64,000 nt of DNA from the NCBI GenBank assembly GCA_050246945.1, contig JBFWVC010000002.1, positions 306,403-370,402 on the forward strand, in the 5' to 3' direction. How positions within the stretch are numbered: position 1 is the stretch's first letter; every line of letters begins with the position of its first letter. The notes beneath the pieces were generated by a model. That model did no database searches, was not told the origin of the DNA, and was given only the letters and a program-made list of their open reading frames with translations. The position numbers were made by a program, and so were the translations under genes. This DNA comes from JAEUMD01 sp050246945 (GTDB lineage Bacteria; Pseudomonadota; Alphaproteobacteria; Rhizobiales; Hyphomicrobiaceae). Positions 52,526 to 61,592 of this stretch are shown here, one piece after another.

Positions 52526-53887
52526 TCACGCCTGCGGCAGCGGCACACCGGACGTCTCGAACGCAACGCGTTGGCGCTCGGCCACGCGTGCCGCATCGAA
52601 ATCCTCAATCGTCTCGTTGAAAAGGCGATACCAGTTGAGCTTGGCCGCCAGATGCAGGAACACCCCACCAAGTCCGATCGCTGCTCGGTCCATGAACACG
52701 AATTCGCGCGGCACCGTCACCGGACCTTTCTCTTTCAGGATCTTGTGCACGGTGAACGCTTCCTTGCGGCCGTACTCGCCCGGAGTGGTTTCCTCCGCAA
52801 TTGTACGCTCACGATCATCCAGCAGCGGCCCGTAGATGAACCGCGCCCAGATCGTAAGCCCGTCGATCAGCTCGTTCGAGAGACCCTGGAACCCCCACCG
52901 TTCATAGGCCGCGACCACCCGCGCGCGATCATCCGCCAACAGCCCGCGGTAGAGCTCCACCACCCCCTCAACGAAACTCACTGGGAATGTGCGGATGCAG
53001 CCATAGTCAAGCAGGTTGATGCCGGCAGGGCATCCTGCCTCCTCGAAGATCGTGTAGTTGCCGAGATGCGGATCGCCATGGATCACTCCGAAGTGGCTGA
53101 ACGGATACCACCACGCCCGGAACATCGCCCGGGCGATTGCGTTGCGATCCTCCAGAGCGTGCTCCTTGTAGGTCAGCAGCGGTGTCCCCTCGCACCACGT
53201 CATACTCAGCAGCCGCTTCGTCGAAAACTCTGCCACCACGTCCGGCACGCGGATCATAGGATCGTTGGCAAATATTGACGCATAAAGCCGCGTATGGCGC
53301 GCCTCCAGTTCGTAGTCCAGTTCCTCGCGCAGGCGCGCCGAGATCTCCTTGATGATCTCGCGCGTATCCACGCCCGGGTCCATGCGTGCATGAATCTGGA
53401 AGATGAGCCGGAGCTGGTTGAGATCGGCCTCGACCGCCGACTGCATATCGGGATATTGCAGTTTGCAGGCCAGCACCCGCCCGTCTTGCGAGACCGCCTT
53501 GTGCACCTGCCCCAGTGAAGCCGATGCGCTAGAACGTTCCGAGAATTCCTTGAAGTTGCCGCGCCAGCCCGGGCCGAGTTCCGCCTGCATCCGCCGCCGC
53601 ACGAACGCCGGCCCCATTGGCGGCGCCGCGCTCTGCAATTGCGACAACTCCCGCGCATATTCCTTTGGCAACGCTTCGGGAATCGTGGACAGCAACTGAG
53701 CCACTTTCATCAGCGGCCCTTTGAGGCCGCCCAATGCCGCGGCAAGATCGGCAGCAGCCTTCGAGCGGTCGTGCGGTCGGCCGAGCAGGCGTTCCCCTGC
53801 CACCCTGAGCCCCACGGCACCGACATTCGAGCCGACTTTGACATAGCGCGCGGCTCGGGCTGAAAATCGATTGTCTTCGTTTCTCAT
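52526..53887 (-). CDS. ABC1/AarF family atypical kinase
   Basis: A 453-residue protein of the UbiB/ABC1/AarF family, atypical protein-kinase-like ATPases often linked to quinone metabolism. In order: the modified KxGQ motif as KVAQLLSTIPEALP near residue 75, the Ala-rich loop in SASASLGQVHKA, ACKLQYPDM with the nucleotide Lys, the catalytic loop HGDPHLGNYTIF and a DYG in NLLDYGCIR replacing DFG. The ATG at 53887 begins MRNEDNRFSARAARY; upstream in-frame codons have no homology. The substrate or role is not established. Confidence 0.9.
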   Translation of the reverse strand: MRNEDNRFSARAARYVKVGSNVGAVGLRVAGERLLGRPHDRSKAAADLAAALGGLKGPLMKVAQLLSTIPEALPKEYARELSQLQSAAPPMGPAFVRRRMQAELGPGWRGNFKEFSERSSASASLGQVHKAVSQDGRVLACKLQYPDMQSAVEADLNQLRLIFQIHARMDPGVDTREIIKEISARLREELDYELEARHTRLYASIFANDPMIRVPDVVAEFSTKRLLSMTWCEGTPLLTYKEHALEDRNAIARAMFRAWWYPFSHFGVIHGDPHLGNYTIFEEAGCPAGINLLDYGCIRTFPVSFVEGVVELYRGLLADDRARVVAAYERWGFQGLSNELIDGLTIWARFIYGPLLDDRERTIAEETTPGEYGRKEAFTVHKILKEKGPVTVPREFVFMDRAAIGLGGVFLHLAAKLNWYRLFNETIEDFDAARVAERQRVAFETSGVPLPQA

Positions 53888-54132
53888 GACCTGCGCTCGC
53901 GACCCGGTGCAACTACGATATAGGAACGCGCGCCGGTCACCGTCCAGGGCCAATTCACGGCACGACGCACCCGCACTGCAACCATTCGCCGCCCCGCCCG
54001 TTTACGAATCATTAACGCTGTCTGACTAGGTGAGTTTCCAAGACCGCCAAACAGCTGGATCCTTGCACGGATTTCCATCTGATGCTGGTCGCACGCTCAC
54101 CCGTGGCGTCAAACTGATCGTTGGGTTCCGGA

Positions 54133-54627
54133 ATGACGCGTTTTCGATTGTTTTCGACGCTGGTAGTGCTCGCGGTAGGCTCGGGCATGGCCGCAAACTA
54201 TTTGCAGCCCGATGCGCCGTCTGCACCCGAGCCTATCAAGGCTGCCGGCAATCGACCGGCTTACGAGCCGAACCTGACAACGCCTGCCGATCTGGCGCCC
54301 GCAGTGCCCACGACGACCGAGCGCGCGTATAACGCGCCCCCTCCCATTGTTGCACTACCGTCGGGCCCTCTGCTTCGCAGCGCGACCGATGCCCCGCCGA
54401 TCGATACGTCGTCGCTGGATCCCTCAATGCCGGTGCGCCACGATCCCGATGCGAGCCCTGGACTATCCGCTGAGACCGGTGCGCCTCTCGAGCCTTACCC
54501 GCTCGACGCTCAGCCCACCCCCATTGTGCGTCCCGCTGCCACGCGCCGCCCCAGGCCGCAGCCTAAGACGGCTCAGACCGACAAGAAGATTGAGCAGCTT
54601 TTCATCAGTCCACTGGGCGTGCGCTGA
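54133..54627 (+). CDS. Hypothetical proline-rich secreted protein
   Basis: A 164-residue protein with an N-terminal hydrophobic segment (FRLFSTLVVLAVGSGMAANYL) followed by a region very rich in Pro, Ala and Thr with no predicted fold, and a basic C-terminal segment (ATRRPRPQPKTAQTDKKIEQLF). It is likely exported and disordered. An upstream in-frame TTG at 54121 is a possible start. It is convergent with the transglycosylase-like gene, whose stop lies five bases further. No function can be given. Confidence 0.65.
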   Translation: MTRFRLFSTLVVLAVGSGMAANYLQPDAPSAPEPIKAAGNRPAYEPNLTTPADLAPAVPTTTERAYNAPPPIVALPSGPLLRSATDAPPIDTSSLDPSMPVRHDPDASPGLSAETGAPLEPYPLDAQPTPIVRPAATRRPRPQPKTAQTDKKIEQLFISPLGVR

Positions 54628-54631
54628 CCCC

Positions 54632-55876
54632 TCAACGGCCCGCGCGCCGTTCCCTCTCCAGTCGCGCGAAGATCTCTAGGAACTCGACTGCACCCGCGTT
54701 TTTGATATTTTCGTCCATGCGCTTGTCGAGAGCAGCCAGCAGTTCTGTTGAATTCTTGCCGCGAACGATTGTGTTGCGATAATAGGCGGACCGCGAGAAG
54801 AAGTTGGTGCTCGGCGCTTTCATGCCCGCAGGCGTCATCATTTCAAGGGCGGTGCCGGGACCCGCAAGGTTCATCAGTTCGATCTCGGCTCCCGTCAACC
54901 TCTCGTAGCCTGCCTTTTGCGCGGTCGTTTTCAGCCCCTTGAGCTTGATGACCTGCAGCCACGGACCGATGTCGCCGTCCATATTGATCGCATGAATGCC
55001 GCGACCGACGCTCGTCTTTGAGAATGCGACGTGACGAGACCACTCGTAAGGGATAGAGCGGGCTTTGCGTGTCATGCGCGCGAGCGCTGCTGCTTTCGTG
55101 GCAAGCGAGCGTTGCCGCTCCGATCCTGGCGCGCTGCGCTTGGCCAATTCCCGCAGTCGGGAAACGAATTCATTGCCGTGCTTCGACAGTTCGTTAATGG
55201 AGTTGGCGGCGAGAAGTTGCGCATAGCCGATCGCCGTCGAGATCGGTTCCCCCTTCTTCGTGATGGGATGAATGCCGGCTTGCATGTCGGCGGTCCCGAG
55301 CCCGCTCGTCTCCAGTGCATAGACCCGCACCACCTGTTCGCCCGACAGCCCAAGCGACAACGCCTCTCGCGCATAGCGTTCCTTGAATACGTGCTCGGAT
55401 ACGCGATCGGGCACGAATCCGAAATGCTTGCGCGCGCTGTCCAGAAAGTCCGCGACCGAAGGCAGTTGCTGCCGCGGCTGCTCGGGCTTCTTTTCGGCGC
55501 GCTGCTCCCTGAACAGCCACCATCGCCTTGCCAGCGATTTGGATAGCGACGGCCCCTCGTAGTTCGGCGGCTGGTCCTGTACGTAGTCGTCGGCAGCAAG
55601 CGGCATGCTGCGTCGCCGCTTGCTGCGTCTCAGATCCCGCTTCTTGTCTACGTGACCCCAATAGGCATCGAGCGCGGCGTCGTGAAAGATCTGCGCTGCG
55701 AAGTAGTCGTCGAACGCCTTACGGTCGTCTTGATCGAGCGTGGCGCGGAACTCGTTGCGCAATTGATCGGCCAGCGCCTGTGAAGGCGCCATGAGCGTCC
55801 CAACGACGCCTGCCGCCGCCAGGAGGGCTGTAAAGCCGCCAAAGACCTGCCATCGCGTGCGCGTATTTCGTTTCAC
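54632..55876 (-). CDS. Putative lytic-transglycosylase-like secreted protein
   Basis: A 414-residue exported protein. From the GTG at 55876 (preceded by GGGACGG) it has a clean signal peptide: basic KRNTRTRW, hydrophobic VFGGFTALLAAAGVVG, and cleavage near QALA. The mature region includes YALETSGLGTADMQAGI followed by AIGYAQLLAANSI, a lysozyme-like ETS...GYAQ pattern in which the Glu (about residue 186) could be catalytic. The Arg/Lys-rich stretches may bind peptidoglycan. Earlier in-frame ATGs (55987, 55942) give no signal peptide. The fold assignment is tentative. Confidence 0.68.
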   Translation of the reverse strand: MKRNTRTRWQVFGGFTALLAAAGVVGTLMAPSQALADQLRNEFRATLDQDDRKAFDDYFAAQIFHDAALDAYWGHVDKKRDLRRSKRRRSMPLAADDYVQDQPPNYEGPSLSKSLARRWWLFREQRAEKKPEQPRQQLPSVADFLDSARKHFGFVPDRVSEHVFKERYAREALSLGLSGEQVVRVYALETSGLGTADMQAGIHPITKKGEPISTAIGYAQLLAANSINELSKHGNEFVSRLRELAKRSAPGSERQRSLATKAAALARMTRKARSIPYEWSRHVAFSKTSVGRGIHAINMDGDIGPWLQVIKLKGLKTTAQKAGYERLTGAEIELMNLAGPGTALEMMTPAGMKAPSTNFFSRSAYYRNTIVRGKNSTELLAALDKRMDENIKNAGAVEFLEIFARLERERRAGR

Positions 55877-56529
55877 GTTTCCGTCCCTGGGGATGTGTAC
55901 GGAACTGGTCCGTCGATTCACCTTGGCCGTCAAGCGCGCCATGGCTGGTTGCGTCCGCTTCCATGACCCGCTTCTCTCGCAGCACACCGGGCCCGGCTGG
56001 TGTCTCCGGACCGGACTGATGTCTTATGTGAACAAGATCGCACGAAAATAGGGCACTGGTATCGTTGCCACATCACACATGCCCACTTTCGGGCCGGTCG
56101 GTATCGACGCCGATGGAACACGTGTGCAGTGCCCGCCGCACTTCCACGCCTGGACAGCACCGGGCGCGCACAGATGCTGAACCGCCAAGTTGCCCGTCAG
56201 TCACACGAATTGCTCGGAAATTTGATGGCCACGGATGGAACTGATTTGCAAAGCTGATGTGTACGTGGACTCGACACTCGAACACGTGTTTGGCGCGGTT
56301 CGAAGGCGTCAACAACCGTTCCACAGTGACCGTGACGCCATCAACAGGATGGGCTAGTGCCGTGATCGCGAAATTTGTCTTATTCCGCAGTGATTGCCGA
56401 ACGAATTTCGCGTTTCTGACGACACTTGAAATATTAATGAGCTCGTGTGATGGGGATCGAGTAATCCGCCTCGCAACCCGGCGGTAAAGTATGTAGTGGA
56501 CGTCTCGATCATCACACAAGAACCCCAAA
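55877..56529. other. Divergent intergenic region with Family B repeat
   Basis: About 650 bases between the transglycosylase-like gene and the NUDIX gene. The stretch 55877-56353 has several short frames but no family resemblance. The last part, 56354-56518, is a Family B repeat. Confidence 0.4.
56354..56518. repeat. Family B palindromic repeat, compound copy 2
   Basis: Two units. The first, 56354-56412, runs CTAGTGCCGTGATCGCGAAA to ACGAATTTCGC and matches the copy at 63943-64000. The second, about 56445-56518, runs GTGTGATGGGGATCGAG ... CCTCGCAACCCGGC ... CGATCATCACAC and matches the centre and right end of the copy at 33841-33922. The compound structure links the two variants into one family. 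Confidence 0.78.
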
Positions 56530-57210
56530 ATGCAGCCAGCGAACCGATCCGCCGATCCGCTCATCAACGGGACGAGCTTCCGCCGGCATGTGCTGTCGCG
56601 ACTTTCGCCAATGCCGTCACCCCGCGTGCTCACCGCCCCGGCATTGCAACCCGTGCCGCGTCCGAGCGATTTTGACTTGAACCCTGGTCTTGAGCGCGAG
56701 CTTGCCCGCAAGGACCCGCCGCGCCCTGCGGCGGTGCTCGTACCCGTCGTCGCCCGAGAGCCTCTGACCGTGCTTTTCACCTTGCGCACTGCCCATCTCG
56801 CCAGCCACGCGGGTCAGGTCTCGTTTCCTGGCGGCAAGATCGACGAGGAGGATGAAGACGCCATCGCCACGGCACTGCGCGAGGCACAAGAGGAGGTCGC
56901 CCTGTCGCCCGACCTGATCGAGCCGTTGGGGTTCCTGGACACCTATCGAACCTCGACCGGCTACTCTGTGGCTCCGCTGGTCGCGCTCGTCGACCCTGGT
57001 CATGCCGCGGTGCCCAACCCCGACGAGGTTGCCGACATCTTCGAGGTACCGCTTGCCTACCTGATGGCCCCGGAGAACATCTCGTTGAACGCCCGCATGT
57101 GGCTGGGTCGCGAACGCCAGTTTTATGCGTTCACCTACCACTCTCGCTACATCTGGGGTGCGACGGCAGGCATCCTCAACAACATGAGGGACCGCCTTTT
57201 CTCAACCTGA
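56530..57210 (+). CDS. NUDIX hydrolase, CoA pyrophosphatase type
   Basis: A 226-residue NUDIX protein. The box GGKIDEEDEDAIATALREAQEEV (split here at residues 100-122) has GxxxxxExxxxxxxREAQEEV, and the preceding UPF0035 segment (SHAGQVSFPGGK) marks the CoA-specific NudL/PCD1 class, which splits CoA into 3',5'-ADP and phosphopantetheine. YRTSTGYSVAPLVALV follows, as in the family. It precedes the CCA-adding gene, a frequent alphaproteobacterial pairing. Confidence 0.92.
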   Translation: MQPANRSADPLINGTSFRRHVLSRLSPMPSPRVLTAPALQPVPRPSDFDLNPGLERELARKDPPRPAAVLVPVVAREPLTVLFTLRTAHLASHAGQVSFPGGKIDEEDEDAIATALREAQEEVALSPDLIEPLGFLDTYRTSTGYSVAPLVALVDPGHAAVPNPDEVADIFEVPLAYLMAPENISLNARMWLGRERQFYAFTYHSRYIWGATAGILNNMRDRLFST

Positions 57211-57337
57211 GGCACAAGGCGAGTTGCACGCCCGCTGGCCGCCACGCATCTCCGCCACCGCCACCCTGATTGCTGCTGCCGCAATCGCGATATGGCCGTG
57301 GCCTGCTATCATGGCCGCGAGAAAGGCCTCTGTCACG

Positions 57338-58648
57338 ATGAGAGAAACCGACGCCGGATCATCGCCGCCCGAACAGGTTCTGGCAGCCGCGAGCTGGCTG
57401 ACAGCTAAGTCGACGCGCCGTGTCTTCGACACGTTGGAACATGCCGGGTTCAACGTGCGCGCCGTCGGCGGGACCGTCCGCAACACATTGCTTGGCGAGC
57501 CTGTCAGCGACATCGATCTTGCTGTCGACGCCTCTCCGCAATTGGTGATGGCCGCCGCCAAGCGAGCCGGCATCAAGGTTGTGCCGACGGGCATCGCGCA
57601 CGGCACCATAACGATTGTCGTCGACGGCACACCTTTTGAGGTGACGAGCCTGCGCCAGGATGTTGCGACCGATGGCCGGCGCGCTACCGTCGCCTACACC
57701 AGCGACTGGAATGCCGATGCAGAGCGGCGCGACTTCACCATCAACGCGATCTATTGCGACCGCAACGGTGTCCTGTTCGACCCGGTAGGCGGGCTTGCCG
57801 ACATCGCAAAGCGACGCGTTCGTTTTATAGGTGACGCGCACGCGCGCATTCGCGAAGACTACCTGCGGATTCTGCGCTTCTTCCGCTTCTCCGCACAATA
57901 TGCCGAAGGCGTGCTGGACCCGCCTGGACTCGCCGCCTGTATCAACGAGCGCGCAGGCCTGCAGCTTCTCTCGGCAGAACGCGTCCGTCATGAATTCCTG
58001 CGCCTCCTCGAAGCACCGTCCTGCGCCCCGGTGATCGCGTGCATGGAGGAGCATGGATTTATCGTCGACCTCGTTGGCACAAAGGGCAACGTCGCCGCTT
58101 TGGCTGCATTGATTGCCAACGCCGCATCGGCTGCGAAGCCCGCCCCGCCTGATGATGCGGTCCTGCGACTAGCCGCACTCGCCGTAGCCACCTCGGACGA
58201 AGTCGCAGGCTTGAAGGTTCGCCTCAGGTTATCCAACGCTGAAGCCGAGCGCATCGCCCTCACCGCATCGACAGCACAATCGATTGGCCCGCAAACCAAC
58301 ACGGCATCCCTGCAAGAACTCATCTACCGCAATGGCAACAAGGCCGTCCGCGATGGTATCGCGCTCGCCTGGGCCCGGCACGACGCGACGAACGGTGTTG
58401 ACACATCAAGTGCTGGAGCTCCGACATCTGGAATTTTCACGGCGATGCTTGCCACGGCCGCCACTTGGTCTGCTCCCGCGCTACCCATAGCCGGACGCGA
58501 CCTCATCGCACGCGGCATCCCGCCGGGACCGCGCGTCCGCGCAATAATCGATGAATTCGAGCGCTGGTGGATTGAAGCCGGCTTCCCTCGGGAAACGGTG
58601 CGAATCGAGAGAAAGCTTGCCGAACTGGTCGTGGTTACCAATCGGTAA
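57338..58648 (+). CDS. cca: CCA tRNA nucleotidyltransferase
   Basis: Adds or repairs the 3'-CCA of tRNAs, or acts as a related poly(A)-polymerase-family enzyme. The 436-residue protein has the nucleotidyltransferase core AVGGTVRNTLLGEPVSDIDLAVD with catalytic DxD, FEVTSLRQDV, the ERRDFTINAIYCD motif, and DYLRILRFFRFSAQY for ribose and base recognition. The open frame starts 38 codons earlier, with a non-homologous hydrophobic stretch; the ATG at 57338 (MRETDAGSSPP) is preferred. It lies downstream of the NUDIX gene. Confidence 0.9.
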   Translation: MRETDAGSSPPEQVLAAASWLTAKSTRRVFDTLEHAGFNVRAVGGTVRNTLLGEPVSDIDLAVDASPQLVMAAAKRAGIKVVPTGIAHGTITIVVDGTPFEVTSLRQDVATDGRRATVAYTSDWNADAERRDFTINAIYCDRNGVLFDPVGGLADIAKRRVRFIGDAHARIREDYLRILRFFRFSAQYAEGVLDPPGLAACINERAGLQLLSAERVRHEFLRLLEAPSCAPVIACMEEHGFIVDLVGTKGNVAALAALIANAASAAKPAPPDDAVLRLAALAVATSDEVAGLKVRLRLSNAEAERIALTASTAQSIGPQTNTASLQELIYRNGNKAVRDGIALAWARHDATNGVDTSSAGAPTSGIFTAMLATAATWSAPALPIAGRDLIARGIPPGPRVRAIIDEFERWWIEAGFPRETVRIERKLAELVVVTNR

Positions 58649-58803
58649 ATTTCCGCTTCAACGCCGAGCTGACCTTGCCTAGTCTCGCAATTGGCTGGGC
58701 ACACGACACGAGAGTGCGCTGTCGCCTCCCCGCCGTCTGATTGCTTGACCCAATCGCCGGCGTTGTCGATTCCAACCAGGCCGGTGCTCTACACGGGTTC
58801 GTC

Positions 58804-59055
58804 GTGTCACAGTCCTCGCAACAGCTTGCCACGCAGCGGCGCCGCGCCCGCCAGTTGACGGAGACGGCCTATGCGCTGGCAGCCCTGGGGGCCCTCGCTT
58901 TCGCGGCGCTCCTCAACCATACCAGCCTCGCCGCGCCTCTGACCGAAGAAGCCCGCCACGTCATTACATGGGCCTTCGTCGGCCTTGCCGCCGCAGATGC
59001 GGCATTACTTCTCGCCTGGCAGCATGTCGTCCGCTGGCTTTGCACGCGGCATTGA
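58804..59055 (+). CDS. Possible two-helix membrane protein
   Basis: An 83-residue frame with a basic N-terminus (TQRRRARQL) and two hydrophobic segments (TAYALAALGALAFAALLNH and ITWAFVGLAAADAALLLAW), predicting a small inner-membrane protein. The start is uncertain: the GTG at 58804 gives MSQSSQQLATQ, while a TTG at 58741 is upstream. No good Shine-Dalgarno sequence precedes it. No family was recognised. Confidence 0.45.
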   Translation: MSQSSQQLATQRRRARQLTETAYALAALGALAFAALLNHTSLAAPLTEEARHVITWAFVGLAAADAALLLAWQHVVRWLCTRH

Positions 59056-59548
59056 CCATCCGCGCAGCAGGAACTGACACCCGGACGTCCACCGCGTCAA
59101 CGCGAGCGACCACAACACCCCGACCGCCGGACTGCCACGCCTATGGATCCTTTGGCCCTTCCTGCCGCACGACGAGCGACACGCCGGCCATCCCCAAAAA
59201 AAGTATGAGCCGCTTCGAACCCTGTCTCATCCCGTGACGACGAACAGGTTGTACGGGCGATGCTGCCCGTCCTCGCAAGACGCGAGACTAGAGTCTGGGC
59301 GTGAACGGCGCTGCATGGAGATGGTGCCAAAGGTCGTCGTTGGCGGCACCGTTCATATGAGGAAAGGAGGTGTGCGCCAGAAAACGGCGGCCGTGTTCGA
59401 CCGTCTGATCCGAGCCGCACGCTACCCATCCCTCGGCCGGTTCGTTCGATCAGACCCCGAGGAGCGGCCCCCTCCCCCGCTCCGAGCCGCCCCGAGGCCG
59501 CGCGCGCATTTCCCCCGGGCGCCACGGCCATTATCCGGGATGCCGGCT

Positions 59549-59586
59549 GCGCCCGCGCCGAATTCGGCGCGGGCGCTCATTTTTTC
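59549..59586 (+). terminator. Perfect 28-base palindrome with T run
   Basis: GCGCCCGCGCCGAA and its exact complement form a perfect palindrome (59549-59576), followed by TCATTTTTTC. It has the form of a very strong intrinsic terminator for rightward transcription, but no clear gene precedes it within 490 bases. Confidence 0.65.
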
Positions 59587-59606
59587 TATCAACCCCGCGG
59601 AAATGA

Positions 59607-59635
59607 AAATGGCATCGCCCTCAGCGATGCCATTT
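59607..59635. terminator. Hairpin with 12-base perfect stem
   Basis: AAATGGCATCGC and GCGATGCCATTT flank a CCTCA loop. The A and T ends mean it could act as a terminator in either direction. It directly follows the palindrome at 59549. Confidence 0.55.
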
Positions 59636-59668
59636 CGTACGAATTTACCGTGGCCAATCACGCCTGGT

Positions 59669-59728
59669 GTTCTGGATCTGACGTTTGATTCGCGGGCTTA
59701 GGTCGTCAAACGTCAGTCGATCCGGAAC
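59669..59728. repeat. Long inverted repeat
   Basis: GTTCTGGATC plus CTGACGTTTGA on the left are mirrored by TCAAACGTCAG plus GATCCGGAAC on the right. The inner arms are perfect over 11 bases (59678-59688 and 59706-59716) and the outer arms have one mismatch. The function is unknown; it could be a mobile remnant or a protein-binding site. Confidence 0.6.
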
Positions 59729-59769
59729 ACAAACTAAGAAATCCAGGGTTCCCGGCTGACGCGCTGGTG

Positions 59770-59820
59770 CCCGATAGGGAACCAAGCGTCAGTATCGGAA
59801 AACCAGGTGGCATGCGACAC
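59770..59820. repeat. Family C repeat, copy 1
   Basis: CCCGATAGGGAACCAAGCGT followed by an AG-TCGGAA block and TGGC; it recurs at 63838-63888 with about ten differences over 50 bases. The block is itself partly inverted (CCGATA against TATCGG). Confidence 0.65.
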
Positions 59821-59891
59821 AAGGCAGATCCCCAATTCGTACCGGCTCAAACCGCTCGGAAAAACGCGCAATCAGCCCACGCATCGAGCGA

Positions 59892-60215
59892 TCAGACCGC
59901 GAAATCCTGGAGCTTTGCGCCTTTGGAAAGCTTCGCCACCAGCCAGTTTGGCTTGCGCCCTCGACCCGTCCATGTTTCCGCACGATTGTCGGGATTTACG
60001 AACTTGGCAGCCTTGCCGCCCACGCGCCCGCGGCCGACACGCGCAACCGGATAAAGATCCGCAACGGTGAAGCCCGAACTCGCCAGGATCGCATCGATTT
60101 TGGCTTTCACATCAGCTTTCGCGCGATGGCGCGCGTTCGCCTTGGCCTTCGCGACCTTCGCCTCTAGATCGTTCAAATCCTTGAGCGATAGCTTGTCGAC
60201 ATTGACGGCCGGCAT
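59892..60215 (-). CDS. H-NS/HvrA family nucleoid protein
   Basis: A 107-residue DNA-binding protein. The N-terminal helical oligomerisation region (VDKLSLKDLNDLEAKVAKAKA) is followed by a basic linker and the H-NS core with FVNPDNRAETWTGRGRKPNWL, in which the TWTGRGRKP loop inserts into the minor groove of AT-rich DNA. The ATG at 60215 (MPAVNVDKLSL, GAGGA upstream) is preferred; one at 60230 (MRKKRM) is nearly as good. It likely silences horizontally acquired DNA and tunes photosynthetic or metabolic genes in relatives. Confidence 0.88.
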   Translation of the reverse strand: MPAVNVDKLSLKDLNDLEAKVAKAKANARHRAKADVKAKIDAILASSGFTVADLYPVARVGRGRVGGKAAKFVNPDNRAETWTGRGRKPNWLVAKLSKGAKLQDFAV

Positions 60216-60989
60216 TCTTTTTTTCCTCATGAGACGCTCTTCTATTGTACAAAAAACCGATGAGAGCCATGGGTGCTTCCACCGCTCCTCTCCTGTAACG
60301 CGCCTATAGCATAATTCAAACGGAATGAAGACCTCAATTTGGTGCCAATGACATGGTTTCATCTGGTGCTGAAATAGACGATTTATTCCGGTTTGAGAGC
60401 AATTCAAACTCTCCAGATTCTGAGACCAGAAGCGTTGCGTTTTGCGTTTTCAGGCAGTTTCGGAAGCTTTCCTTCAGACACGACCGCCAAAAAAAGAAGC
60501 TTCTCGCCGTCGATCCGTCCGCTGAATAACGACATAGCTCAGCATTCGCGCGCCTTGCAATTCATCTCGCTCATGCTGGCATTTGCGCATGAAATTCTCA
60601 TCCGCTGGCAATCCGAAGCGGCAGCTTATGGATTGGTCATGCCCTAATCTTGTCGGCACCCTCAGTCACGCTGCGGCGATCCGCCCAACATTCGCAAACC
60701 TGCTGTCAACACGAATCCCAATCCCCCGGCACTGCTCGCTACCATGATTGACGCCGTCAATGATGACGCAAATTCCGACAGGTTGCGGAACCCGGCTCGC
60801 GGCACGGCGTTGGTGTGACAATGGAAGTTGTTTTTCACGTGCCGCTCCTTATCTGACGCTAACGAGCGGAGCCGTTCGCACCAGCCGCGTCAGGGATGCC
60901 GCACCGTTTGATTTGCTCGCTCCAAGCCGCTAGGTTTCACCTCCCTTCCTCGCAGACGCGAACGACTTGCTTCCAACCGGAGCCGTAAA
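60216..60989. other. Intergenic region upstream of sodB
   Basis: About 770 bases between the H-NS-like gene and sodB. Several short frames have unnatural composition. A TTTTTTT run lies near 60488 on the minus strand without a convincing stem. Promoters for the two divergent genes are expected. No RNA was recognised. Confidence 0.4.
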
Positions 60990-61592
60990 ATGACCTTCAA
61001 GCTTCCCGAACTCCCATACGCCTATGACTCACTGGCGCCCTACATGTCCGCGGAAACGCTGCAATTCCATCACGACAAGCACCATCAGGCCTATGTCGAC
61101 CAGGGCAACAATCTCGCCGGCGACGGATCCAAGTACGCCGGCAAGAGCATTGAGCAGATTTGTCAGGAAGCCTTCGCTGCAAAGGATCAGCCGGTCGTCA
61201 ACAATGTCGGCCAGCACTACAATCACATCCATTTCTGGCAATGGATGAAGAAAGGCGGCGGTGGCAACAAGCTTCCCGGCAGCATAGAAAAGCTGGTCAG
61301 CGCATATGGCGGCTTTGACAAAGTGCGAGCCGATTTCATAGAAGCCGGCAAGACTCAGTTCGGATCTGGATGGGCCTGGCTCGCACTCAAGGACGGCAAG
61401 CTTGCCGTAATGAAGACTCCCAACGGCGAGAACCCCTTGATGCACGGCGCTAGTCCCATCCTCGGCTGCGACGTCTGGGAGCACAGCTACTACATCGATT
61501 ATCGCAACGCTCGTCCGAAGTATCTCGAAGCCTGGTTCGACAATTTGATCAATTGGGACCACGTCGCAGCCATGGCGGAAGGAAAGGTGTAA
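60990..61592 (+). CDS. sodB: Superoxide dismutase (Fe/Mn type)
   Basis: Dismutates superoxide in the cytosol. The 200-residue protein has metal ligands in LQFHHDKHHQAY, in NNVGQHYNHIHFW and in the C-terminal DVWEHSYYIDYRNARPKYLEAWF. The GG pair before the ligand region (FGSGWAWLA) and the overall pattern favour iron but do not exclude manganese. The ATG at 60990 gives MTFKLPELPYAYDSLAP. A hairpin terminator follows. Confidence 0.96.
   Translation: MTFKLPELPYAYDSLAPYMSAETLQFHHDKHHQAYVDQGNNLAGDGSKYAGKSIEQICQEAFAAKDQPVVNNVGQHYNHIHFWQWMKKGGGGNKLPGSIEKLVSAYGGFDKVRADFIEAGKTQFGSGWAWLALKDGKLAVMKTPNGENPLMHGASPILGCDVWEHSYYIDYRNARPKYLEAWFDNLINWDHVAAMAEGKV

Larger units (their letters stand above)
59056..59891. 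other. Long intergenic region with strong palindromes and a repeat
   Basis: About 835 bases. It holds a perfect 28-base palindrome with a T run (59549-59586), a 12-base-stem hairpin (59607-59635), a long inverted repeat (59669-59728) and a Family C repeat (59770-59820). Frames in this region lack natural composition. A 29-codon leftward frame (59230-59141) with a hydrophobic stretch has a poor ribosome site. An unannotated transcript ending at 59549 is possible. Confidence 0.45.

Noticed and set aside
59141..59230. 29-codon leftward frame starting MRQGSKRLILFLGMAG
   Set aside because: Cationic start and hydrophobic centre are attractive, but the ribosome site is poor and the T-rich run in its coding sequence inflates hydrophobicity.
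59234..59701. 155-codon rightward frame across the palindrome region
   Set aside because: The later part is Pro/Arg/Ala-rich and runs through a strong terminator and a hairpin, so it is not a credible gene as a whole.
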